In this document: piece after piece, positions 12,601 through 23,200 of the stretch
Layout of the letters: each line of letters opens with the position of its first letter
Position numbering within the stretch: the first letter of the stretch is position 1
Assembly: GCA_033239005.1 (NCBI GenBank)
Contig: BSQZ01000039.1
Coordinates: forward strand, 4,609,316-4,673,315
Reading direction: 5' to 3'
DNA from: Lamellibrachia satsuma
Taxonomy: Eukaryota > Annelida > Polychaeta > Sabellida > Siboglinidae
DNA: 64,000 nucleotides
Program-made: the position numbers and the translations under genes
Notes under the pieces: model-generated
What the model was told of the DNA's origin: nothing
Database searches by the model: none
Seen by the model: the letters and a program-made list of their open reading frames with translations, nothing else

Positions 12601-15600
12601 CATCTATAACTTGTTGTTCTAGATGGAAATCTTATTAAATCTTGTGTTAAACTTGTGTTAAACCTTGTGTTGAATCTTGTTGACATGAACTTTGACCTTT
12701 GCAGGAGATGGCTACCACCCCCCGCAACATGAAGAACCCCGCTGCTCGTCTCCAGCATCCAATGAGACCTCCCCATCGTCTCTCGGAGCCTGTTCTCAAT
12801 ACAGCCGCCAACCAAAAGTATGGGCATCTGTTGCACGGTTTCTGTTCGACCTATTTAGCGTAAACTCCCTTTTTTAATCAGCAGAATCCGTAATAATTGT
12901 AATTTGACTTATGTGGAACAACTAAAAAGTATCGCTAAGTGGAGTTAAACAGTTGACACCACTTTTTCAGTTCTACACTAGTCACCAAATGACACCACTA
13001 GTGTTAAACAGTTACCTTATTGTCTGGAGAAACAAATTTTGGTGTACGCTTATACACTATTCTGTCTGATGCTTCCTAAAAAAATTAATATAATATTACC
13101 TTTCTCCACCAGCAATGACTGTAATATACTGATGTTGTGCCAACTGTTATTTCAGACCCCAAGGTTATGTGAATCGCCTGCAACAACAGAATGACTATAG
13201 GACCAGCAATCCCGGGACAGCGGCCAACACTGCACCCCCCGGACCCAACAAACCACAGAGGCGAAGCTCCAAAGGTGGATGTCGTGTAATGTCTTCATTG
13301 CTTAAGTTGAAGTGGAAACTGCCTCAGTGCCTGTAGTGGACATCTATGATTATTATAATTATACTTTAATTATTTATTATATGAACAAATTTATTAATCT
13401 TAATCAAATACGCTATACTCTATTTTTTATTAAATTTTTTTAAATATTGTATATTTGATAAATAGATATGATTGCATGTATGTTTTGTGTGTGCCTACGA
13501 ACAGGCTGGTCCCAGATGCGTGGAATTTTATAAATTTTAGTAATAATAATGTTTACATTATTATAGTATAGTAAGCAAGTTTGACATGCATAAATAAGAA
13601 TGTGTTGTTGATGTTGAATCTAACAGCCAAACCTAGGTGAGTACTGATGCATGTCACTGTGTCACTATTTGTGTCACTATGTGTATCACTTATTGTGTCA
13701 CTATGTCAACATAATGTTTGTGCATGGCCACCATTTCACTGTGTGTCATAAATAAATTTTATAAAGTGACTTAATTATGATTCTGTATCCACTGAAAATC
13801 ACTGTTCTTATTCCGTTTTAACATACGGATTTAAAGATAACAAGAGTCTTGAAGTTCAAACAGGCTGGACAAAAATATATATTTATATTTTCGTAACCAC
13901 GATAAATATGTGGCAATATTTATGTTACAGTCAGAATCCGAACAAAAATCTCCCATTTGACACATTGTTTTTGGTTTATTGTAGGCACATTTGAAAGAAT
14001 TTCTTTAGGTCATAATGGGATCATTTTATTATCAAGATAATCATGATTTAAGCTTTTAAATGAAAGCCGGCGCATTATTGTTGCTGATCAAAAACTAGTC
14101 ATTTTCGAAAAGACACTTCACTTCACTATCACTTTCACTGCCATTTTCACTTTCACCATTGCTGCTATCTCTATGGTCGATTTCAAAATACACAGAAGCA
14201 GACACAGTTCATGATGCTGCCAAATGTGCATCGCCGTGAAATTATTTATTACTGAAACATCTCGCTACCACCATTCAGAACATAGGCTGACACAGAATAT
14301 TCACGAAGGATGCACTTGAATGACTGAAATGCTGTATAATAACGTGCCCTTGTGTGAGGTGATGTTCTATGAATGATAATTCACATTGGAGAGACAATGA
14401 TAGTCTTGAGATATTGTTTCTTACTACTGAAATATGAGACGCGTAAATGCAACGTTGTAGTTGTTTTGACGGTGTTCCGACAGTGTACTTTTTTTTAAGT
14501 TTTAGCGAAAGTTGTTGAAATAAGGAATGAAATGTTATTGTGGTAACCTCTGTGTTTGGATGCAACTCTCCTAAATTAGGTTAACAAATCTTTTATGTGA
14601 CATTAGTTCTACTCGAAACGTCCCTCGTGTCTTTCCACAAATCACATTAGACTCACTCTATAATATTGGACTTTTAGGCAGTAAAGAGCCTGCAATTGTA
14701 GCCTTCGTTCCTCCACATTCTGTTGCTATGATTGTGTTTCTGAAAATAAACTCTCTTTCAGATCCGAACTACCGAACAGAGGAGACAGTTCAAAGCCAAC
14801 AGAATCTCAATAGACCTTACAGCCCGTCAAGTGTGGCCGGTGAGTGAAGACGGGCTCGAATGATGGGTGGGCTCGACTGATGGATGGACTCAATTGGTGG
14901 GTGGGCTCGACTGATGGGTGGACTCAGTTGATGGTTGGGCTCAACTGATGGATGGGCTCAACTTGGTGGGTGGCAGGCCTTGACATTAGCACTGGCCCGT
15001 TGGCCTGGTGCCTTTTTTGGGGCTGTCGGGCCAGTTCGGGCCACAAGTTTCCATATTTTACTGGCCCGGTGGGCCAACATAGTTTCAGATCGTTTTTATC
15101 CAATTGGTCACAGCCACAGGTCATCGTTTCAATCGCTTGTCCTTGTCATCCACCCTGGCGCTGCAATTAAACACAATCTTAATCTGTTTGTATAGCTGCC
15201 AACTTGTTTTGATATGTACGAGCCTCACAAAAAAGGCCACATGACATTGCTACTAACGGACTTTTGTGAATTGCGGACGCCTATGTTTTACTAGTGTTGC
15301 CCTGTCTTACCAGTATAATATCGGTATGTTGCAACATTGTCTTCTGCACGATACGTATCAGTTATCGTGATACGCATTTGGTGTACCGATTTCATATAAA
15401 TTGACTGATTCACGGACTGTCCACTAGGTGTCACTACATAGCCTAACATATATTCCAGGACCTGCTAGGGCGCAGATAGCTAAGTTTACCATAACTTTGT
15501 ACTTCAGTCCAAAAATTTATATTTGAAAGAAATAAACCCGATTGTAACAGTCATAGTTATATACAGTGTCAAGTCTAGTTCGCCCGTTGAATTTTTGAGT

Positions 15601-16387
15601 ATAACAAGGCGTAATTCAATATGCACATGGCGGCATCACCCATCGTTCTCAAAACCCAACCTGCTGCGGCTTCGACAGAGGGCATATGATTCTGAAACGA
15701 TTCCTGCAGCAACACTGTCTGCCATACCTAATATTGACTGAAAGGATGAAAGTAAATCACCAAAAAATAGTAGTTTTTTAAATCAATAAAAAATATTTCG
15801 GGCAAGTGACTTTTTTGGGGGGCCAGTAACTTTTAACATCTACTAGCCTGACGGGCCACTGGATACAAAAGCTCGACTGATGGGTGGGCCCAGTTGGTGG
15901 GTGTGCTTGACTGATGGGTGAACTCGGCTGGAGGGTGGACTCAAATGATGGGTAGGCTACACTGATGGATGGGCTCAACTGATGGGTGGATTCAATTGAT
16001 TGGTAGTCTTGACTGATGTGTGGGCTTGATTGATGGGTGTGCTCGACTGATGGGTGGGCTCATATTTGGTGGGTGGGTGGATGGGTGGTTTCGACTACTG
16101 ATTTCTTACCAAAAATGGTCACAATTATTGGTACTGTTAAATTTTTAAATTTTACATTTTATAAAAAAAACATTGAACATTTAAAATGATGCTGTATGTT
16201 ATCACAGCACATTACTAAATAGTCATAATTATAATACAGGTTTTATTAAGTATAATAGCATTTCAAAAACTAAATGTACTTCCTTTTTTCAGAAATTCAA
16301 GAGATCAACGAGCGACTGAGGCAAGAGTTATTGGAACTTGAGGGACAAATCAAACAACAGAGTCGACAAACAAACACCAAGCCATAG
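611..16387 (+). CDS. KIF12: Kinesin-like protein KIF12, 5'-truncated by the window, 14 visible coding exons
   Basis: Exons: 611-754, 1144-1279, 4557-4715, 5935-6021, 6771-6889, 7451-7555, 8025-8105, 9735-9892, 10859-10969, 12075-12228, 12705-12817, 13156-13274, 14762-14839, 16293-16387 (stop TAG). Phases join throughout, giving 552 residues. KIF12 is a microtubule motor ATPase. Motor motifs seen: FLEIYNEQ at the end of the first exon, switch [10 protein letters not shown] (third exon), switch II FVDLAGSEK across exons 3-4, and [16 protein letters not shown] (fifth exon). The P-loop exon lies before the window. After the motor come a short neck and coiled coil; [15 protein letters not shown] in the eighth exon closely resembles the vertebrate KIF12 YGMLQEFMLENERLR segment, which is why I choose KIF12. 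The C-terminal exons are Ser/Pro/Gln-rich, ending in a short coiled coil. The intron after 9892 has a GC donor. The exon 1 acceptor could also be 617/618, which would be out of phase. Confidence 0.93.
755..1143 (+). other. KIF12 intron, no further feature recognised
   Basis: Donor is a GTTTGT variant after the NEQ codons; acceptor is TTTACAG at 1143. A poly-G run lies near 1028. The open frame on the opposite strand has no recognisable family. Confidence 0.5.
1301..1915. repeat. 69-bp minisatellite, nine copies, starting right after a KIF12 exon
   Basis: Units begin at 1301 and recur every 69 bases (1370, 1439, 1508 and so on), with few substitutions. The array starts about 20 bases after the donor at 1280. 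Because 69 is a multiple of three and the unit lacks stops in several frames, it stays open on both strands as a 23-residue repeat. That openness is an arithmetic effect and not evidence of a protein. Confidence 0.95.
2070..2480 (-). mobile_element. 3' end of a CR1/L2-like non-LTR retrotransposon (ORF C-terminus plus 3' tail)
   Basis: Read on the minus strand, 2480-2230 encodes the classic C-terminal segment of animal non-LTR retrotransposon polyproteins: an [12 protein letters not shown] stretch, then [13 protein letters not shown] and [10 protein letters not shown]. It has frame breaks, so it is a dead copy. The adjacent 2070-2230 stretch recurs elsewhere in the window (12540-12660, 22715-22890, 23075-23250, 40770-40880) and is probably the 3'UTR of the same family. 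Confidence 0.8.
2530..2820. mobile_element. MITE-like element, family B, with terminal inverted repeats
   Basis: The left end (TACAGTATTTGACCTGTAAT at 2530) is inverted at the right end (ACGCTTAATAGGTCGAATAT). The inside holds a stretch with GGCCATGG and a TAGTGTAGAACAACTGAAAAG segment. Related copies lie at about 8871-9137, 12843-13070 (reverse) and 50690-50900. No coding capacity is seen, as expected for a non-autonomous DNA element. Confidence 0.7.
2950..3172 (+). mobile_element. RTE/Jockey-type LINE C-terminal fragment, frameshifted
   Basis: Translation gives [20 protein letters not shown], then TILQGTV, and after a frame change [18 protein letters not shown]. This is the typical C-terminal tail of many animal LINE polyproteins (a VKRRKLKWYGHV-like motif followed by a WEDNIKEWTG-like motif). 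A stop and a shift show it is inactive. Its 3' end runs directly into the 20/21-bp satellite. Confidence 0.75.
3168..3995. repeat. 20/21-bp minisatellite, about 40 copies
   Basis: The unit is TCCAGACTCCTTGTTGCACC with an optional extra C, so 20- and 21-base units alternate. Variants with TCATT lie at the left end. Mixed unit lengths scramble the frame, yet the unit lacks stops in several frames on both strands, producing very long spurious open frames rich in Cys/Thr or Gly/Cys. Confidence 0.95.
4145..4320 (+). mobile_element. SINE copy (body and 3' tail)
   Basis: Contains GGCTGAATGCTTGC, GTCTGCCAGGGGGTGAAGTG and AAGGACTGGATACCGTGC, ending in a TATATAAGAAC tail. The same block is the 3' part of the SINE at 11710-11995 and matches the 3'UTR of the LINE at 39806-40130. 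Confidence 0.8.
5090..5420 (+). repeat. Interspersed repeat family H, copy
   Basis: Shares scattered blocks with 10330-10800 and 25565-25960, including GTTTTAATGAAT, ACAAAGTTTATTGGG and AGATATAGTTTGTAT-like segments. No open frame or clear terminal repeat. The following AT-rich stretch to about 5900 shows nothing further. Confidence 0.45.
7095..7315 (+). repeat. Polypyrimidine (CT-rich) tract in KIF12 intron
   Basis: About 220 bases are almost entirely C and T on the + strand (CTCTCTCCTTCTTTCTCCCC-like). It can be read as a Pro/Ser/Leu open frame but has no protein features. Such tracts can adopt triplex structures; that is inference only. Confidence 0.85.
7765..7957. mobile_element. pogo/Tigger-like MITE
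   Basis: Left end TACAGTGGAACCTCACTATT and right end AAGCGAGGTTCTACTGTA are inverted repeats flanked by TA. CAGT..AACCTC ends with a TA target duplication are typical of the pogo branch of Tc1/mariner transposons. At about 190 bases it is non-autonomous. Confidence 0.8.
8871..9137. mobile_element. MITE-like element, family B, second copy
   Basis: Same order of blocks as 2530-2820: AATTGGGATATGGAGCAATG, then ACAAATGAAAAGTGGTGCCA, then GGATCCTGCTGATTAAAAA and the CGCTTAATAAGTCGAATACA terminal repeat. The 49-bp minisatellite begins just after it. Confidence 0.7.
9155..9406. repeat. 49-bp minisatellite, five copies
   Basis: The block ATTGATGACAGGATGTTCTG recurs at 9161, 9210, 9259, 9308 and 9357. 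Degenerate copies of the AATATCAC part continue to about 9520. Confidence 0.92.
10105..10192 (+). repeat. TG-rich microsatellite
   Basis: An imperfect (TG)n run with GCATG interruptions. Open frames across it on both strands (Val/Cys or His/Thr-rich) are spurious. Confidence 0.9.
10330..10800 (+). repeat. Family H copy split by an insertion between 32-bp direct repeats
   Basis: The 32 bases at 10344-10375 recur exactly at 10547-10578, separated by 171 bases of GC-richer sequence. The sequence after the second repeat resembles family H copies at 5090 and 25565. Confidence 0.6.
11120..11428 (+). repeat. (ATC)n trinucleotide-rich tract
   Basis: About 300 bases of imperfect ATC/ACC/ATT triplets. 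The opposite strand reads as poly-Asp/Asn or poly-Met, an artefact of the triplet repeat. It lies in a KIF12 intron. Confidence 0.92.
11710..11995 (+). mobile_element. tRNA-derived SINE with RNA polymerase III promoter boxes
   Basis: A box-like GTGATTAGAATGTTGG (11729-11744) and a perfect B box GGTTCGAATCC (11766-11776) show a tRNA-like head. A middle region (TTGGTTCACTCAGCTGTATA) and the shared tail with GTCTGCCAGGGTGTGAAGTG follow. The end is truncated, with an A-rich tail near 11985. Confidence 0.85.
12540..12660 (+). mobile_element. LINE family C 3' tail fragment
   Basis: Reverse complement of the 2090-2160 segment, with ATAAGCCAGTGGATTCCTGG and CTTGCCATCT blocks. It lies in the KIF12 intron just before the exon at 12705. 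Confidence 0.6.
12843..13070 (-). mobile_element. MITE-like element, family B, third copy (reverse)
   Basis: Holds the reverse complements of the family blocks: CGACCTATTTAGCGTAAACT, CAGTTCTACACTAGTCACCA and ACAAATTTTGGTGTACGC. It starts about 25 bases after the KIF12 exon ending at 12817. Confidence 0.65.
14858..16095 (+). repeat. Degenerate 17-bp minisatellite interrupted by an inverted-repeat element
   Basis: Units like CTCGACTGATGGGTGGG run over 14858-14972 and resume over 15871-16095. The interruption (about 14975-15870) begins with GCACTGGCCCGTTGGCCTGG and ends with CTAGCCTGACGGGCCACTGG, which are imperfect inverted copies of each other. It therefore looks like a DNA element of about 0.9 kb inserted in the array. 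No transposase frame is seen. Confidence 0.65.
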
Positions 16388-18190
16388 CTTGTGTCACCAC
16401 CGGGACTGTACTGATAGGTCATGGCAGTAGCTGTTGTCACCACCGGGACTATACTGAAGGGTCATGACAGTAGCTATTGTCACCTCCGGGACTGTAGTGA
16501 TGGGTCATGACAGTAGCTGTTGTCACCTCCAGGACTGTACTGATGGGTCATGACAGTAGCTATTGTCACCTCCGGGACTATACTGATGGGTCATGACAGT
16601 AGCTGTTGTCACCTCCAGGATTGTACTGATGGGTCATGACAGTAGCTATTGTCACCACCGGGACTGTACTGATGGGTCATGACAGTAGCTGTTGTCACCT
16701 CCAGGACTGTACTGATGGGTCATGACAGTAGCTGTTGTCAACACCAGGACTATACTGATGGGTCATGACAGTAGCTGTTGTCAACACCAGGATTGTACTG
16801 ATGGGTCATGACAGTAGCTGTTGTCACCTCCAGGATTGTACTGATGGGTCATGACAGTAGCTGTTGTCAACACCAGGATTGTACTGATGGGTCATGACAG
16901 TAGCTGTTGTCAACACCAGGACTGTACTGATGGGTCATGACAGTAGCTATTGTCACCTCCAGGATTGTACTGATGGGTCATGACAGTAGCTGTTGTCAAC
17001 ACCAGGAATATACTGATGGGTCATGACAGTAGCTGTTGTTAACACCAGGATTGTACTGATGGGTCATGACAGTAGCTGTTGTTAACACCAGGATTGTACT
17101 GATGGGTCATGACAGTAGCTGTTGTCAACACCAGGATTGTACTGATGGGTCATGACAGTAGCTGTTGTCAACACCAGGATTGTACTGATGGGTCATGACA
17201 GTAGCTGTTGTCAACACCAGGATTGTACTGATGGGTCATGACAGTAGCTGTTGTCAACACCAGGATTGTACTGATGGGTCATGACAGTAGCTGTTGTCAA
17301 CACCAGGATTGTACTGATGGGTCATGACAGTAGCTGTTGTCAACACCAGGATTGTACTGATGGGTCATGACAGTAGCTGTTGTCAACACCAGGATTGTAC
17401 TGATGGGTCATGACAGTAGCTGTTTTCACCACCAGGACTGTACTGATGGGTCATGACAGTAGCTGTTGTTACCACCAGGATTGTACTGATGGGTCATGAC
17501 AGTAGCTGATTTCACCACCAGGACTGTACTGATGGGTCATGACAGTAGCTGTTGTCAACACCAGGACTGTACAGATGGGTCATGACAGTAGCTGTTGTCA
17601 CCACCAGGACTGTACTGATGGGTCATGACAGTAGCTGTTGTCAACACCAGGACTGTATAGATGGGTCATGACAGTAGCTGTTGTCACCAGCAGGACTGTA
17701 CTGATGGGTCATGACAGTAGCTGTTGTCAACACCAGGACTGTACGGATGGGTCATGACAGTAGCTGTTGTCAACACCAGGACTGTACTGATGGGTCATGA
17801 CAGTAGCTGTTGTCAACACCAGGACTGTACAGATGGGTCATGACAGTAGCTGTTGTCAACACCAGGACTGTACTGATGGGTCATGACAGTAGCTGTTGTC
17901 AACACCAGGATTGTACTGATGGGTCATGCCAGTAGCTGTTGTCAACACCAGGACTGTACTGATGGGTCATGACAGTAGCTGTTGTCAACACCAGGATTGT
18001 ACTGATGGGTCATGACAGTAGCTGTTGTCACCACCAGGATTGTACTGATGGGTCATGACAGTAGCTGTTGTCACCTCCAGGATTGTACTGATGGGTCATG
18101 ACAGTAGCTATTGTCATCACCAGGATTGTACTTATGGGTCATGACAGTAGCTGTTGTCAACAACAGGATTGTACTTATGGGTCATGGCAT
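16388..18190 (+). repeat. 43-bp minisatellite forming nearly the whole KIF12 3'UTR
   Basis: The array starts immediately after the KIF12 stop codon and runs about 1.8 kb, roughly 40 units. The unit includes TGGGTCATGACAGTAGCTGT followed by TGTCAACACCAGGATTGTAC. Variation is mainly in the CACCTCC / CAACACC / CACCACC segment. Each unit holds the imperfect palindrome TGACAGTAGCTGTTGTCA, able to pair as a short RNA hairpin. Confidence 0.95.
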
Positions 18191-18247
18191 TTGTGGCACC
18201 ACTTTGAAGAGGTCGGCCAGTGCAAATGAAAAAACACAATTAGCATG

Positions 18248-18272
18248 AATAAATACTGCAGAACGATTTATT
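18248..18272. terminator. Candidate polyadenylation signals on both strands
   Basis: AATAAA on the + strand at 18248-18253 is the first such signal after the KIF12 stop and minisatellite. AATAAA on the minus strand at 18272-18267 could serve the convergent coiled-coil gene. Use of either is inferred; no transcript evidence is available. Confidence 0.45.
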
Positions 18273-18273
18273 T

Positions 18274-20270
18274 ACCACTTTGCAAACAAAAGGTGTTTGT
18301 CAGCACACAAAGGACTCTCAAGTGGCTCTAGAGTCAGTCACACAGTAAATGTGCTGACTGTGGTAGGTCATAAACATGATTTGGTAATGAAATGCATGAC
18401 CAATATAATTATGTATTTATGTGCATACACATGCTCTTGTAGTTAAACTGTTATGTGACTCATGTTTTTCACCAAAGGTATGATAATAAATCCTATGGAT
18501 AACAATAATACCAAATGGAGGGTTTTTCATGTCTATGCCTAAACGTAAGTTTCTGACAGACTGGGAAATTTTCACCATCTTGGCTCTGATTCATCTGGAC
18601 AGCCAACCACAACGCTTGAATTATCTTTATACCTATGCTGTTTGAACTAACAACAACGTTTCAACAATTGCACGTAGATAATATCAACTTTTCATAGACA
18701 TAGTTATGAACTTTGTTAGTTCTGACGAACAACTGTGTAACACTGAAATAATATCCATCAAAAAAGTAACATTCAGCTCAGAACATTGATCATAATCATC
18801 AGTTGGAATTGCAGAAATGATGAGTCTGTATAGCACATGATGGTTATACTGGCACATATACATAGAAATAGTTCAATACAGCATAAGTGTCTGCTAGGAT
18901 ACAACAAAAACCTGTTCTTGCTGACAGGAATACAGTTAACAGTTTTTCTTTAAGCGCATGACAAAGCCTCGTTAGATTGGCATAATTTACAATCCAGTGA
19001 GAACAAACACAACTCCTTATCAGAATGCACTACAGTTTTTGATAGGATCAAGGGGTAATATCATAGCATTGATTAATTCTTATATTCAATACGTTAAGTG
19101 CTAACACTTCATGATAAATGTATTAGTGCTGTAAATCTGAACTGTCTGTGATGGTACCACATTCTCTATCATATTTATACGCTTGAGCAGCCTTTTGATG
19201 ACTGTCTGCTAGATTGGTGTAATCTTGTGAGAACTAAGCATGTCATATTTTTTTAGACATGTCAAGACCCAACCAGCTATGATGTGTTCACATGTAAGAG
19301 TTACAGTTTCAGCAGGAGCTTTGAAATTGGTACGGGTTGACTCCAGATACGTCAGGGGTGATCTCAAACACTGATGTAGGACATTACACGAAACTGATAA
19401 CATTTAACCTCTGACCTCATTACCCTCGACATGAAATGGAATTACATCGACCTGTGTGCAACTGTGTATAAAAAACTGTCAGCACGCGCTCAAAGTCTGC
19501 ACCCGTATGAAAAGTGGTAAAAAACACATCCATCAAAAATACTGGATGCTAAACGAAATGGTGGCTAACCCCTTACCCCTAAACCTACGTTGTGTTGTTT
19601 TGTACATCATCCCTTAAATGTAACAGTATCATATGCATTTCATAAAAGTGATTTTATAACGTTTAGCTACTTCAGCTTTAAATAGCGCATACAGAAACAA
19701 CGATTAGGGCTTACAACGGGCTTTTTGTTCACAACCATAATTTACTAGTGGTTTGGCAGGAATCCTATCACCCAAACCTTGTATGTTGAAGTACGCCTAA
19801 GATAATGTATCACATTAGGTAATATTACATTAAGGTAAGTCATCATCGCATATATTAGCAGGCAAACTGTACCAACTACCACTACATAGATGAAAACAAC
19901 TTGCGGGAAAAATCAAACTTCCCTAAGCCCAACTATTTATGAACTACATAAATCACCATTACACATCTGTACAGTTGTCACAATATATATGCCTACACAC
20001 GTTAAATTCTACAATAGATATAAACTAATACAAAACAAATATGAAATCTAATCTACCCGTATAACTAGTATCATTCTTATCAAGTATTGGCAAACTTTTA
20101 TGGTTAATTGCATTATCAGGGATAAAATATGTATATGCATGTATACGATATAAAATAGTTTGGCACATAATAATTCTAATATAATACTCAAATGGTCGAC
20201 TATAAAAACAAACAAAGGTTCCATGATGGCTGATATCATAATTCAACATTAGACACTCGATAGCATATAT
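18274..20270. other. Convergent intergenic or 3'UTR sequence; family F-like repeat at about 19398-19620
   Basis: No coding exon recognised. 19398-19620 shows the family F signature: AACCTCTGACC, GGAATTACATCGACCTGTGT and TACATCATCCCTTAAA. The rest is plain AT-rich sequence, probably partly 3'UTR of the minus-strand gene. Confidence 0.45.
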
Positions 20271-23200
20271 CTACTTGTTTCTTTGAGATTTTCCAACTAC
20301 ATTTTCCAAGTCTCGGAGGCGTCGTTCTTTCTCGTTTAGCATCCTTTTCTTATCTTGCAGTTGGGCAGTCAATAAATCACAGTTGGCACACGAGGACTGA
20401 AACAAACATATCCAGGCAATGTTAAAATTTAAATGGCTAGAGCTAGAATGTTCATATTAATACACCCATGTGTTAGTCCAAAAAGTGGGCTGTTTGGAAT
20501 ATATGAGAAATGAAGACTGTTTATGGAAAAAGTGCTCATGAAAAGCGGGAAACACTGTCGTTTTGTAGCGTGTTGTCATTTTTTAATGTATTGTTTTACA
20601 TGTCATTTTAATGTACTGGTCTCATTTGTGGAGTGTTCTCAAATGCGAGAAAATGTGCAACAAATAGTTTGGAAAAGCAGTAATTCCCACCCGAAAACAG
20701 TAATGTTGACACCTCATCTCAGAAAAATAAACACCTGGTGCGACAGACTTGTGAGAAATGAACGCTGCCATAGAGATTCCGCTAGCCTACGAAATATTCC
20801 GGTACCTGGTACCGGCAATGGATTTTTTTTGGTATGAGGCAAATGTCTACCGGTACCCAGTCTTTCCAAAAACAGAACACCGCTAATAACGCACACACAA
20901 CTCCTGCAATGATGTCTGCTAACTAAGAGATATCTTCTACAACCAAGAGAAAAATGCTACATGAAAAAACAAAACTTGACTTATCTAGAAATAAGTAGAG
21001 ATACGAGTGTTCATAAACTCGACACGGTGCCCCTAGCTGTCACTCAAAGCAGGTCGAGTTAAAAACTTAGCATTCCATATATGTTATACACCAGTCAAAA
21101 TCACAGGTGTTTGCAGTAACAACAATAAATTTGACGATGATCAGTGCTCTTGATTAAGTATCTGACACACAATCAGTGTGAATAGAGGCAAAGTCAAGTT
21201 TCACAATGCACTTCACTGTAGGGACTCATCCAGAGATCCATCCACCCGTCTTTTGGATGGGTAGATACTTATCGTGGACAGGTTGGATGTGCTAGCCTGT
21301 CCATGTAATTTTTTTGTAGTACGGGCTAGCCCGTCCGTGTCATTTTACAGCATCACGGTAACTGCTGCCGACGGCTGTGTAGTCTGTTGCGAAATCTACG
21401 GGTGCTCACTATGACTGTTTACTGTAAAAAAATACCCCTGGTTCCCCTGGCCAGCTGCAAGACAAACGCCCGAATCCAATCACAGCCCAACTTGTTATAA
21501 TTATCATCTAGCCAGTACGAGTGGTGGCAACATTTTGACATGTGTTGCCACTGGATGTGTTTTCTGAAGAAAAAAGGTTTGCCTAGCTGGGTAAGATGTA
21601 GGGATTTGGGTATAAATTATTATTTTATTCGTAACAAAGATGCCAACCCTCTCAATTTTGACGGGAGGCTCTCTATTTCATGATTCAAATCCCAATATGC
21701 CATTTTATGGCATCAAAACCTCCAGATAACAATGCCTTTTCCATATATAAAATCCCATTAATTCAAAAAGCATCCCGTAGTAGTTTTATGCCACCACCAA
21801 CCGAGAGTATTGCTCTAGTTATTAGTGCCTAGGAACAGCGCGCTGTCGCAGTTCCTAAACTATTTCCATTACGGTCATTGTTAACATTGTAACCACATCA
21901 AACCAAGGCATCGTCGACCACGCACAGGAAAACAAAACTGGGTTGCTAAATTGAAAGGCGACACCCCCGCTGTGGCCAGAGGTCTGCATTCTTGCTGTCA
22001 GCAATGGCCCTCCTCCCACGCAAAGCGCTCCAGAGCTAGCTTGCCTTCATAAAGTTCGCCCAGATTTAGACCTGTGACCGAACGGAAACTGAATTAAACT
22101 GTAAATTATTTTTTCCGGTACTTGATACAATTTTACCGGTAAAAACCAGCATATGCCGGTCTAGCGGAATCTCTGGCATGCTTACCCCAGTGCCTGTCTT
22201 GTGTGCCTTCAGCATGGATCTGATCTTGATACGCAACATGTCTGCCTCCTCTTGGGCCCGCCCCAGTTCCTTCGTCAGCTCATCCAACTGCTGTTGACGC
22301 TCCCTGAAATACCACACAAACGTTTTTGCAGGAGAGAGAACAATTCTTACACTACAGTGCGAAGACTTTTGAGACAAAGGAATATCAAAACGAAAGGGTA
22401 TGGCAATCTCAAATTGTTAATCAATTTTAAAGTTGTCAACAGATGGGTGAATATCCTGAGGAGGTAAGGAGGGAGAGGAAGGTTAAAAATTTAGGCTAAA
22501 AGGATTAGTCGTCAGGTGATGGGCAAAAAGCTATTAGACATCCTGCTGCATGGCCTGACACTGTAACACCTGAAGAGTCTGTTATATACCCACCGGTCTT
22601 TTGTGTTTTTCCACAGGTAGAGACAGAACAGAATATATTGTCAAAATCATTCAGCTGGGAAAAATAAACACTGAATTTCTTAGGTGTCAAGGGAAAGAAC
22701 AGTCTAAAAGATTACAAAATCCTGCATCTTGTAGCCATCAAGTGGACAAGGAAGCCATTGGGTTATCAAGAGTCCAACAATTTTATCATCTATGTATAGC
22801 TTGCCCTTATCAGATATCTATCAATTCTATTTTTAAACATATTCACACTACTACTATATAGCATTAACACAATTATTTGACAATGTAACATACATATTGT
22901 ACTTTGTGAAATTCCTACCTAGGAACACACATAATGTGACTTTCACATAGTAACTGACCAACTGTCTATCTGGGAGTATCCTATCTTTTTACGTAACTTC
23001 AGCATTTGTGTGAAAATGGGTCAAACTTTTTTCGACTATTTCCCACATGACCCCATCTGGCCATAAGAAACTCCAATTTAGATTTAACAAGATTGTCAGC
23101 CTGAGGGCAAGCTACAGAAGGCAAATGGACAAAAAAAGAGGTGGTCCAACAATTTATCATTTATGCACAATGACATAACCTCCCCATCAGATATCTGTCA

